Positions 22,123-34,009 of a DNA stretch of 64,000 nt are shown piece by piece. Positions within the stretch are counted from its first letter, which is position 1. Each line of letters begins with the position of its first letter. The DNA is from Schistocephalus solidus (lineage: Eukaryota > Platyhelminthes > Cestoda > Diphyllobothriidea > Diphyllobothriidae). The DNA lies in contig WEDG01002027.1 in the NCBI GenBank assembly GCA_017591395.1, positions 38,030 through 102,029 on the forward strand, given 5' to 3'. The notes beneath the pieces were generated by a model. That model saw only the letters and a program-made list of their open reading frames with translations, ran no database searches and had not been told where the DNA came from. The position numbers and the translations under genes were made by a program.

Positions 22123-23944
22123 CTGCTCAATTCGTCAGTTAAAAGTAAAAGTAGGAAGAAAAAGGTACCCTTTCGTCTTATCCCTCGAAGACCCATTTAC
22201 AATGCAACAAACACATTTGTACATACTTGAATTAAGTTAATAGTGTTGTGAGATATGCAATTCTTTTGGTGAAATATAAAGCCACTGATATATTTCCTGT
22301 ACTTAACTTTGCAAGCTAACTGTCCACGCGGTTACTGGTCCATTTATTTGTGCTAATATTTTAAAGTGGAACTAGCAAAAACTAAAAATATACTCACTCT
22401 ATGCCGAAAAAGTTTTCCGTTTCCATCATGTTTATCTCGCATGTTTTAATGCACTGCTTTAATAACTTTCAAATTAAATATTGAATTCTGCATATTAACT
22501 GAATAAACATATACTGCAGTGGATATTATATCATATTCATATATTTGGAATTTCTAATATCCACATGGAAATTGGGGAACGTTTACAAGGATAAACTGTT
22601 TTCTGCACTGGAAAACAATATGTATTTATTTGACCACAAATTGAAGCTTAAATCTATATTAAAATTTCCAACCGCTCGCAAACAACTTTGTTTATTCATA
22701 AACAAGCAGTTTACTACAGTTAATTGTTAATATGTACGCGATCCGAATGCACTTAACGCTTCTAGATGCATCTTTAAACTTACTTTCAGAAAAAAGTGTA
22801 GCCATCATACTCAAAGGTAAGGATTTAGCGAAATCTACGTGTGCGATCCTGAACTTAGACGAGTGTATATAGGGAAAAACCAATGCACTCATCAGAAAAC
22901 ATAAAAATAAATTGTTGTTCGCTGCTTGCTACTTTGCTTAAAGTACTCAGGTAAGCATATCAAACAGCAAGGCATTTAGTCTATTTAGCGTTATCTGGTC
23001 TGTATAGTTGTTGGGCAGATAATTGAGCGTCATTTGTTATGCAAAATGTTTTATTTTGTGTGACTAGATATGGCTAAATGCGAATATATTTTCAAATTGA
23101 TAAGCATTTGGTTTTGTTTTGTAGCAACACCTATTTAGCTGAGACTACAAACGCAGCAATAAATTGTGGTCTTATCCTGTTAATTATCTTAAAATCTTTA
23201 CCAAATTTTATTATTTAATAACTAATATAATTATGCAATTACACTGTTTACGTAAGATTGTTTTACAAAATTAGCACGATTTCAAAGCAAGAAAGAAACC
23301 CACCAGGTTCAAAATCGAATCCATAATTAATAAATCAACGCAACGTTTATGAATATAAGCCTCTATTTAGCATTAAATTGATGTGCATGGGAAACAAAAG
23401 TGGATAATAAATCTTCTTTCCTAATTATTAACATATATACTTGCGTTCTGAGCAAGCATGTTCTGACAAAGACAATGCTTCATATGCTTTTTATGGGTAC
23501 GTTTATGTTTACGCAGCATTATATAGGCACGTTTCAATCATACCTACAGCGTCAGAATTTCAATTATCTACCAATCATTTTGCCCGACAACTAATGATGC
23601 AGTTGAATATTTACGTTCATTTTATTATGAATTTAAAATTTACGTCCTCTCAAGTTGACTGCGTTTATTTCTTGCATTCCGTGCAGTAGATGGGCCTAGC
23701 GGGTTAATTTCAGTACTCATATGTTTGTTTGCGTCTTCGTATTCGCATAAATGTAAAACAAACTATAAGCGATTAGGATAGATGCTGCGCAACAGCAGAA
23801 ACAATATGTTGAGTTCGCTAATCTGATCGCTCAAAGTTAAATTAAATGGGATTTCGTTTAATCAATGCTATTTAAGATGTTTTTATGTTCTGGGCCTCGA
23901 AGTTAGATGTTGTGGTTAAGAAAGCAATTAGGTTAAAGCCTTTC

Positions 23945-24115
23945 ATAGCCAGCATAAGGAAGGATTTAGTATAGTTAACGCTCTAGCCAAATGAGCTACG
24001 AGGCCACGTAGGCAGCTGTGAGTTACATGACAGCTGGGCCAAGCTCCCGCTCAACCTAAATGCATCGTATGGAATCCGTCAACACTGATACAGCTTGCTG
24101 ACTGACAAAGCATGA
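23945..24115 (-). repeat. tRNA-derived SINE with leader, copy a
   Basis: Read on the minus strand: a leader (TCAGTCAGCAAGCTGTATCAG, in part; GGATTCCATACG), about 60 variable bases, then GCCTCGTAGCTCATTTGG and CTAGAGCG as a pol III A-box region. The TATACTAAATCC word follows. The B box is not recognisable. Confidence 0.55.
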
Positions 24116-24214
24116 GTTCTTACGAAATAAAATGACCAAATGACAACCAGACACATTTAATGAGAGGAGTATTTTGGTAAATGTGAATAATTTAGTTCGA
24201 CCCATTTGTGAAAA

Positions 24215-24440
24215 CCATGGCGGCCTCAGTGGGATTCGAAATCACACGAGAAGAGGAAAGAATTTAGTACAGACAACGCTCTATCCAACTAAGCTTCACG
24301 ACCCCATAGAGATGCATAATTGTTTTAAAAATTGAATAAAGATACTCGCCTAGCTTAGAGCAACGTATGGAATCCACCAAAACTGATACATTTTGCTGAC
24401 TGCTCCAGCGGGATTTCCGGAGCAATCAATCAGTCACGCT
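24215..24440 (-). repeat. tRNA-derived SINE with leader, copy b
   Basis: On the minus strand the leader CAGTCAGCAAAATGTATCAG and GGATTCCATACG is followed by GTCGTGAAGCTTAGTTGG. GTCTGTACTAAATTC and a good B box, GATTTCGAATCCCACTGAGG, follow. It is the best preserved tRNA-like head besides the copy at 3646. Copies a and b share the leader and lie next to each other. Confidence 0.65.
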
Positions 24441-24479
24441 CAGTCTATCAAAATAAATTTGAATCGGCAAAATCGGAAA

Positions 24480-26378
24480 TACATGGGAATATGAACATTC
24501 AGAGATATTTACCTCGGAATCGGACGCGCGATCTGGTGCAGCTACAAATGTACCTCTCCTGGTATAGATTATGAGTTTTCACAACGTCAAAAGAGGAAGA
24601 TTTAGTTCGCCGGAGTTGCACTTGAATGTGCCAAATTGAAATATTCACCGTATATAAAATTCTCATAAAATGAGAATGGTGCCAAATCAGGGCTGATAAT
24701 TAATAGTTTTCCATCCTGCACTGCATCAGAAATTTCAATTAACACCTCCGTCCAAATTCCCTACCCATTATCCCCCTAATTAAGACTTCATGTTATTTAC
24801 GACGGCCAGCAACTCAGCTGTGATGAACAGTAATTCTAGTCCCAAACAAATCCCTATGTTAAAAGATTCAAAAGACAACTGGGTGAGCATACGCGCCAGG
24901 GTCAACGTCTACTAGCAGCAGCAGAAGCGACTGACATTAGGTTGAAGAAGCCGGTATTGTGCGCAAAAAAGTACCTCGTACAAGCTCCGCACTTCGCTTG
25001 GCCAACGGCCGCTTAACTGCATGCAGTCTCCCTCATCCCCTGGAATGGCTCCAACAAACACTCATCGCAGCCTATCATACTGTTTCTGATCACACTGTTT
25101 CTTATCATCATCCTTATATGCACACCTCTCAAACAACCCACACGAACGGCAAAATATTAAAGATTTCATATTTTAAATGTATACTACGTTCCAATGTTTC
25201 CCTATAACTGTACTGGCCTGAAAATAAGTTATTGGTATCAGCGCATATGCTCACCAAGTCGACTTTTGAATATTTTAATGGGAATTTTTGCAACTTTAAA
25301 ATTCTATGTGCTGCCTCTCAGGTTCGTTTCTTTAACTAAGCATGTTGTTGCCTAGCCGTCTTATCTTGAGAATAATTCGCACACGCGTTCTTTTTCCCCA
25401 GTATTCAGGTGCATTCATTTCTTGCAAGTTATTGTACGCTTCATAAGGGCCTTAAACAATAAGCCTTACAACAAGCTTTTTGAAGTCATCAGATGCCTAA
25501 AATGATCATGTCGATGCGTATCTGCCTCGGAAATATTGAATGGTGAACACCGAAATAGGATGCTTCATATAGACCAGGGTAATAAATAAAATAAGGTGAC
25601 AGCTCTGGATATCTTCTTAGCAGCAAATGACTACTGTTTTCAGCTGCGAACAATCACTGTTTCTTATTGGCCGTAATTATACATTTCTACAATTGAAATT
25701 GCAACGTTGTTATGCGCAACCTCTTTGGCTTTTAAAATCTATAAATAAATCGTTTGATATCTTTCCTCAATTAATTTGAAATCGCCAGCTTTCTTGAGCA
25801 GAATAAAATAAAACAGATTAAACAATCTTACTTCCATATGCTTTTATTTTGTTAAAAGTAAAGCAAGAAAATTCTAGTTCTTGAGCCCGAGGTCCAGCTG
25901 GTCCTGCTGAAATTTGAATTGAACAAATAAGGCTTAAACTTTCTTAAATACCACTGTGTACACTGACTTACTTATCATTCCATCGAAAGGGACTACTCAT
26001 GTGCCTTTTTAACAAAAATATGGAGAAAGTGTGTATCGCGTGCAGAGGTAATATATTTCTTTTCTGCACATGATATGCAAATTTTTTGTACGTTCATAAA
26101 TTTGTTTGTCCTTGCCAGTATTTTTAAATTATGCGCATTCGCCTTCTGACTGTTGTATAACCCGGAGTATCACGCAGTAAATCAGTTTGAATATTTTTTC
26201 CCAAAGCATGCATTTTATCAGTTATCGATATTTTCTCAACCCAATTAAAACGCTGATTTTGAGCACTAGCATTTATTTTAAGAAAACTGCTATAATTTAA
26301 CATTATGTGCTTTTGACCGCTACATGAGGCCTAAAACACACGTTTTTTCAGTTACTTAAACTGGATAACTACCGTAGT
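24480..26378 (-). repeat. Third, inverted copy of the outer arm segment
   Basis: This loop segment matches the left arm from about 17400 to 19930 in inverted orientation. Landmarks are GACGGCCAGCAACTCAGC (24800), ACGCGTTCTTTTTCCCC (25383), the AAGCATATGGAAGTAAG complement (25830) and the ACACACGTTTTTTCAGTTAC end (26335). In the stretch I compared (25720-25880) it is closer to the left arm than the right arm is. It ends abruptly at the PLE fragment. Confidence 0.85.
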
Positions 26379-27330
26379 CTCGATATGTAGACGATATGTT
26401 TGCAATAGCAGATAAAAAGCTTGACTAGAACACTCTCATGGATAAGGTGGATCAGGCTCACCTGGCGTTATCTTTCAATTAGGAAAAAGAGAACGTAGAG
26501 TGCCTCCCATTTCTGGATGCTATACTGAATAGAACGACTGATGTAGCAGTTCGTAGAAGAGTATTTTGTAAGAAAACATGGACAGGGCAATGCACAAAAT
26601 TCGACAGTTTTGTCCCGCTTTGACAGAACGAAGCCCAGTCCGTTGCCTCACCATCGGAGCTAGGATAATATGGACTCCATATACGCTGGAAAAATTACTT
26701 TCAATGATATAAAACACCCTCCGAGAAAACTGCTTTGCTGAGAAGTTTATCAATAGGTATAAGGCGTAACGTCCACCAAAATCAGACATGCTGATGGTTG
26801 AGAAGAATGTCTTATTTCTCGCATTGCATTTTCACGGGGATCTGGCGAGTGAACTTCTACATTATTGCTTAAACGCTGCTATCGCTCGCACGTACCCAGC
26901 CGCTAAGTTAAGGCTATTGTTCTCAAGGACTCCACGTCTTCACATTGAAGTCAAGGATAGACTGCCGTTTTCAGACCTCTTCAATGTGCATCTAGGTCTT
27001 TGCTTGCTCCTGTTCAGGAGGATTAAGTAGTCGAAGAGGATGTGAGAGCACCATCGTGCCTGGCTAAATCAAGATACGGTATAGTCCATCTCGAGCGCAA
27101 TGGTGGCTGATTTGGTTGACAGCGGCAACTGGGTAAATGTAAACCAAGCATTCTGCGAAATCTATAAAGTGCCAACGGAACACCAGAAGTTCCCGCGTTA
27201 GCGGATATTTGCGGTGACAGAGGCAGTAGCCATACAACTGACCAACGGAACTCTGTGCTCGCTAAAATCGTTTGTAGTGGCCCTAAGGTTCCCTTAGCCG
27301 AAAACCAATTAAGCATCTGTGTTTAAACCT
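26379..27330 (+). pseudogene. Penelope-like element fragment with YVDD
   Basis: The fragment starts exactly at the palm motif C: RYVDDMFAIADKK (26381-26420), both catalytic Asp codons intact (26390-26395). It then reads LPFLDA (26503-26520) and KKTWTGQCTKFDSFVPL. PAAKLRLLF and KDRLPFSDL follow (26900-26970), then a decayed CSCSGGL...SRRGCES cysteine/GIY-YIG-type part (about 26995-27060). At the C-terminus it reads TEAVAIQLTNGTLCS (27210-27260). Stops appear after 16 codons and repeatedly later. It is a 5'-truncated, dead copy of an element that encodes reverse transcriptase plus a GIY-YIG-like domain. Confidence 0.8.
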
Positions 27331-27559
27331 CCTGCTATGTCACGCCGCAGCAGGTCCGCGTGTTGGAACGAGGCCTCTGCATGTCTGAGGATTTCAGTTA
27401 AATTTGTGCTGTAATGCTCGAGAGTTTCGGCTTTTATATAGAACAGCACTAAGAGATGGCAAATTCGCCTTCCGTGTGCGAAGAAATGGGTAATCCTGGA
27501 AAGCATAAAAATGGCGGTTGACAATAAGGCCTTGGGGGATTACAAATCACTACGATTTT

Positions 27560-28010
27560 GAGCATAGTTAAGGTGGGGTGATTGTTATTGCCATTCCATT
27601 CCAAGAAGTATTTAATTTTAAATCACCCAGACGTGGGTCCGCTAAATTTGCAGAAACATGTTCAATGTACCGCTCCTAGGTGAACATCACACTTTCCCCA
27701 TACCTCCAATGTTGGAAAATGCAGTAGCCTACTACGATCTCCCTTTTGGCCTCTTGTATCTCTTAGGTTTAGAGTGTTCAGTTATGTTATATTGCTAAGG
27801 ACCTGATTAGAATTGTGGCTTTGATAACTTGTAGGCTTACGTTTGAGGTAAGGGATAAGTTCAATGGTTAAGTTCAGGGTAAGCTTCCCCTTATGGTTTT
27901 GTGAATAATCCTTAGGATTTTCTTACATTTAAAGGTTACGATTTCGCTTAACTTTGAGCAATGGCTTTGACATAACCACTTAGAGATTTGTCTGAGGTTA
28001 ATATAAGGAA
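27560..28010 (-). repeat. R2 fragment (minus) followed by F1 (plus)
   Basis: 27560-27700 is a partial inverted R2 (GGGTCCGCTAAATTTGCAG, CATACCTCCA). 27780-28000 is F1 in plus orientation (AGGGTAAGCTTCCCC, GACATAACCACTTAGAGATTT). They fill the loop up to the start of the right arm. Confidence 0.6.
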
Positions 28011-31000
28011 AAGAAAGAAGATTTATTATCCACTTTTGTTTCCCATGCACTACAATTTAATGCTAAATAGAGGCTTATATTCATAAACGTTGCGTTGATT
28101 TATAAATTATGGATTCGATTTTGAACCTGGTGGGTTTCTTTCTTGCTTTGAAATCGTGCTAATTTTGTAAAACAATCTTACGTAAACAGTGTAATTGCAT
28201 AATTATATTGGTTATTAAATAATAAAATTTGGTAGGGATTTGAAGGTAATTAACAGGATAAGACCACAATTTATTGCTACGTTTGTAGTCTTAGCTAAAT
28301 AGGTGTTGCTACAAAAAAAACCAAATGCTTATCAATTTGAAAATATATTCGCATTTAGCCATATCTGGTCACACAAAATAAAAAACTTTGCATAACAAAT
28401 GACGCTCAATTATCTGCCCAACAACAATACAGACGAGATAACGCCAAATAGACTAAATGCCTTGCTGTTTGATATGCTTACCTGAGTACTTTAAGCAAGG
28501 TAGCCAGCAGCGAACAACAATTTATTTTTATGTATTCTGATAAGTGCATTGGTTTTTTCCTATAAACACTCGTCTAATAGACACTTAGTATTGTTATATG
28601 CAATGTGAATTTTTAACGTCTAGTTCAGGATCGCACTCGTAGATTTCGCTAAATCCTTACCTTTGAGTATGATGGCTACACTCTTTCTGAAAGTAAGTTT
28701 AAAGATGCATCTAGATGCGTTAAGTGCATTCGGATCGCGTACATATTAACAATTAACTGTAGTAAACTGCTTGTTTATGAATAAACCGAGTTGTTTGCGA
28801 GTGGCTGGAAATTTTAATTTAGATAAAAGCTTCAATTTGTGGTCAAATAAATACATATTGTTTTCCTGTGCAGAATACAGTTTATCCTTGTAAACGTTCC
28901 CCAATTCCATGTGGATATTAGAAATTCCAAATATATAAATATGATATAATATCCACTGCAGTATATGTTGATTCAGTTAATATGCAGAATTCAATATTTA
29001 ATTTGAAAGTTATTAAAGCAGTGCATTAAAACACGCGAGATAAACATGATGGAAACGGAAAACTTTTTCGGCATAAGTTAGTATATTTTTAGTTTTTGCT
29101 AGTTCCACTTTAAAATATTAGCACAAATAAATGGACCAGTAACCGCGTGGACAGTTAGCTTGCAAAGTTAAGTACAGGAAATATATCAGTGGATTTATAT
29201 TTCACCAAAAGAATTGCATATCTCACAACAATATAGACTTAATTCAAATATGTACAAATGTGTTTGTTGCATTGTAAACGGGTCTTCGAGGGATAAGACG
29301 AAAGGGTACCTTTTTCTTCCTACTTTTACTTTTAACTGACGAATTGAGCAGCAAAAGGTCTTTTGCAAGACATTATGTATGTCAGAACACATTACATTTA
29401 CTACATTGCTCTGGCTACCGCTATTTTATCGCTGTTATGGAGAGTTCCACAAGACAGCATTGCGTTAAGGCAACTTTAAGTTATTTAGGTAAGTCAGTAA
29501 CGAGACAGACTCTGTTATTTTACTAATTGTAGCACCAATGAGAAAGCTTTAGTATTACACAACTTTCTTATCTGTGCAAATATGATAAAAAACTGCATTA
29601 AGGCAAATCTCCAACCCTTATTTTCACCTAGAGGACGTCCATTTCTTTAAATGCTATTTCATTGTTATTGCTCACTTTCAAATTTTGCAAACATACTATA
29701 TGTTATCATCTGGTGTTTAAACATACTATAATAAGTTAAATTTCCCACTGATCTCAATCTGTTAGGCTAAATTATCATTTCAGTCAAAGGTGATCTAGAA
29801 AATTGACGCATGTTATAATTGGTGTGCAGTTCTTAACATGACCGTTCACATATGTTTACTGTAATGCTAGGTTTACCATCAATATAACGTACTCACTCAT
29901 CCTGATCAACCGGAGCCCCATGTCATCATAGAGTCCAAAAGACCGGAGGTACATAAAAACGTAAGTGGCTGGCACAGCAAATGTTCGCAAATTAAAGAAT
30001 CAACACGGCTTCTGCTCGATGAACCTTCAGGATTTTCACTGAACAGCACAAGGATATCGGCTGCGGCACAAAGCCCAGTTGGGGACTATACGCCTTCATA
30101 AACCACCTTTTCAAAGCTTACACTTAGCCAGGAATTTTTTAAGAAGTGTCAGTGTTCATCTATCAGTTTTGATTCATTTAAAAACATGTTAAAAGGTTAC
30201 TAAGTCAGTTTCAATTGACATACAAACTTTAAAATACGAAACGATTAACCTTGGCGGGACACGGTTTTATATGATAATGCAATCATGAAAAAACTGAAAA
30301 ATATGACTTTCCTGGTTGCTCGTGAGACGGTTAGTTTTTTCACAAACGGATGCATGCGATGACACAGGCAAGTAAATAAGACGCTTCCCTCAAATCCACA
30401 CACAGCCCCGGCTCAAGGGGTGTCCGCGCTGTCTCTAATCATTTGGCGCGGACAGTCGTTTACCCTGCGTACTTTGATATTCATTCCCTGCAATCTACCC
30501 CGGAACACTTCTCACACTGCAGGTTTTCAGTATTTATCTTATTGTATTGACCCGAAGATGAGTTTCCAAAAACACTTGTCTGCTACCTCTTATTTTAAAT
30601 TTTAACATGGGAGTATTTGCAGAATTAATGATAATCAAACAAATTAGCAGACACTATTCAATTTTCTCCGTTACCGATATTTTGCACCTAATCCGCTTAC
30701 ATAAGAGATTTTCGATCCTTTGTTATTTTCCTTAATCCATAGCACTTAAAAGTAACAAATAATTGATAACAAATGCAGGCCTAAATTTGTTTCGATTAAA
30801 ATATAATTTTTCTGCGCAAGTATACAGTTGTGCACACGTAGAAAAATAGAGAATATCCTTATAAAAAGACTGAACCTTCTCCTGCAAACCTGTACTAGGT
30901 ACTAAATTTAAGGAGGTTTATTTTCTCTTTTCAAGAAAATGTACTTATTGTCTTAAATAAAGTTTTTTGTCGATATTTTCTGTAATATGTTTTGGGTCCA

Positions 31001-34000
31001 GATACCCAAACTCCATATTTGCAACCAAAACTCTTTATTGCAATAGCACGCTTATGACCAGGAATTCTATTTTTAAAATTGCATTTTAAAAAGGTGTAAA
31101 AAGTACGCCTTTAATATTTGCCGTCAATTTTTATATGTTATGTATGCAGATGGACTAAAACAATTCAGATTAAATTCAAACGACTAACCTTCGACCTTAT
31201 CAACAAAGCCACCTGAATCATTGAAAGCCAAAAACGTAATTTTCGAGAAATCTGAAAACGGTTCACTTCATTTTGCGGAAAAACTGTATATTAATTTTAT
31301 TTTAATATTATTTAATATTTCTAGAAAATCCTGTTCTGATGTTTCTAGCTCCAATCCATTGTGTGGCCTCTTAATCGGATTAAAAATCCTGATATATTTT
31401 CCTTGCAATGTTGGACTAAAAATATAAGAAGCCTTTGTTTTTTTACGGGATTCAATTGCTTGCTGCACAATACTTAACAAAGTTTACTTAATTGAGAATT
31501 AAAACATTCAGAGATATTAACCTCGGAATCTGACGTCTGTTCTGGTAAAGCGACAAGTATGCACCTCGTAGTATAAATTATGAGTTTTCATAACGTCAAA
31601 AAAGGAAGATTTATTTCACCGGAGTCGGACTTGAATGTGTCCCATAATTCACCCAATTAAGACTTCATCTTATTACGACGGCCAGCAACTCAGCTTAAAT
31701 GAACAGTATTTATAGTCCCAAACAAATCCCTATGTTAAAAGATTCAAAAGACGACTTGGTAAGCATTCGCATCGGGCCAACATCTACGAGCAGCAGCAGA
31801 AGCGACTGACATAAGGTTGAAGAAGCCGAGTATTGTGCGCAAAAAAGTACCTCGTACAAGCTCCACGCTTAGCTTTGCCAACGGTTGCTTACCTGCATGC
31901 ATCTTCTAGCGCAATCTCTGTCCTCCCCCATCCACTGGAATGGGTCTAACAAACACTCATTGCAGCCTTTCATACTGTTACTTTTCACACTGTTTTTATT
32001 ATCATCCCCCTATACACACCCCTCAGACAACCCACACAATCGGATGAATATTATAGATTTTATATTTTAAATTTTAAATTTATACTACGTTCCAACGTTT
32101 CCCTATAACTGTACTGGCCTTTATATAAGTTAACGAAAGCGGCGCATATGCTCAGCAACTTTAAATTCTATGTGCTGCCTGTCAGGTTCGTAACTTAACT
32201 AAGCCTGGTGATGCCCAGCCGTCTCAGTTTTCAGTTGCATTCATTTCTTGTACGCTTCCTAAGGGCCTTAAACAAAACGTGAGAATATTAAGCTTTTTGA
32301 AGTCATCAGATGCTTTTAATGATCATGTGGATAGGTATCTGCCTCGGAAATATAGAATGGTGAACGCCGAAATAAGATGCTTGATATAGACCAGGGAAGT
32401 TAAAAAAATAATGCGACAGCTATGAATATCTTATTAGCTGCAAATAGCTACTGTTTTCAGCTGCGAACAATCAGGTTTCTTATTGGGGGTAATTATGTTT
32501 TACCACGATTTAAATTGCAACGCTGCCATTTGCAACTTCTTCGGCTTCTGGAATCTCCTAAGTAAATCATTTGGAAAAACCATGTACTTACTCATGGAAA
32601 AAAATCTTATTACACGGAAATTACAGATCAGTTTGAGATTTCAAAGCGCTACTTACGTCGATTAAAGAAACCAATTTCAACGCAATGGCCGTGTCCTATT
32701 TGATCCCCGGCTGCGTTTACTTGGGCAACTCTACAAACTAACTAATTAATATTTACAATCATAGCGAGCGATTGCAACCTTTACTAGCTTATAAGTATTC
32801 CGTTGAAATCCTCTCTCATTGAAAGAACCGCAATACGAAGATAATGCTATGAGGCCAAAATGGACCTTTACGTTTTGTCCACCAGTATCTCAAGCATTGC
32901 CTAAAGCTTCTTAATAAGCTCACTTGTCACCCAGCATTGATGCATTAATTATAATGCTAGGACATTCACTCGCACCATGCCGTCTTTGATTGTGAACATA
33001 ATAGGCAAGTAACCGTAGCATTTAATATATTATTAAATTTTCTGTGTGCTTTCCCTTATCATTTTAAAGTGCCAGCTTTCTTGAATAGAATGAATAAAAA
33101 CAAGGAGAACAATCTTACAACCAAATGAGTTTATTTTGTTTAACGTTAAGAAGGTACATTCTGTTCTGTGAGTGTGAGCTCCAGCTAGTCCTGCTAAAAT
33201 TTGAATTGAAAACATAAGGCTGGCCTTTCTTTAAAACCACTGTTTACACTGACTTAATTATCGTTATATTGAAGGGGATAATTAATGTGCCCTTATGCAG
33301 AATATGTATATCGCGCGTGGATGTAATATATTTGTATTTGTACATCAGCTCAAACCTTTTTTTCACAAAGCATGTATTTATGTTAAGCTTTCGATGTTTT
33401 TCCACCTAATTTAAACGCTTTTATTGAGCATTTTCATTAATTTGAAAAAAACGTCTTTAATGAACATTATGTGTTTTAAATGCTGCATGACGCCTCTATT
33501 GGGCAAATATGGAAGACTTTTAACAACGTTGCAACATCTGTGCGACGTTTTAGAGATAAGCAATTTGAGTTACTAAAACACGTGTTTTTAAGTTACGTAG
33601 ACTAGATAACTCCCGTAAAACACCTGGCTAACGAAGACAAACATTCCATTCACTACGTCACCTACTGCAGTCAAGGAATTTCGTGACGACAAAAAGTAAC
33701 CCGAAACAAAACTATATTCAATAATATGCCCTCTGATTGTCTCATCTGTTTAACTTTAAAACTAAACTCTGATTAACTATTGATAACAATTATTATTTGG
33801 GCATTAAATTGCACTTAGATGTGCCTCTGCCCTGACAGACGTTTGGAGTCCCTATCACGTACCTTAGTGACTGTATTTATAAATTTGTCTGCGAAAAGGA
33901 GGCAAAAAATATGTAAATTTGTGAATATGTATCTCTTTAGTTGTTAAAATAACAAAAAAATCAGATGAAATCAAAACCTTAGTCAACAGGTGCCTTTATT

Positions 34001-34005
34001 ATATA
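28010..34005 (-). repeat. Right arm of 17-kb inverted repeat
   Basis: Reverse complement of 16982-23420 with conserved order. It lacks the SINE-bearing segment (about 18275-18945) of the left arm and carries its own indels between 31.5 and 33.6 kb. The outer end meets a short TA run near 34005. Confidence 0.9.
29352..29488 (+). other. Exon-like segment with strong splice donor
   Basis: A pyrimidine-rich stretch (29309-29332), a CTGAC branch-like word and an AG at 29350-29351 precede 137 bp that stay open in one frame. The peptide reads KRSFARHYVCQNTLHLLH, then IAVMESSTRQHCV. It ends in TTTAG with donor GTAAGTCAG (29489). No family is recognised, and neighbouring exons were not found. The left-arm copy has a weaker donor. 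This could be a real exon of an unknown gene or a relic of one. Confidence 0.35.
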
Positions 34006-34009
34006 TATA

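Larger units (their letters stand above)
16982..23420 (+). repeat. Left arm of 17-kb inverted repeat
   Basis: Reverse-complement matches to 28010-34005 run in order along the whole arm. Examples are GTCAGGGCATAGCC (17145) with CTGCCCTGACAG (33830); the block at 20577-20970 with 30480-30890; GCGCCAAATGATTAGAGAC (21005) with 30430; and GATAATAAATC (23402) with 28020. In a sample of about 170 bp at 20577 I count 6 differences. The outer 17.4-19.9 kb part is much more diverged and has indels. The arm also contains an internal duplication: 18083-18275 resembles 18945-19135. Confidence 0.9.
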
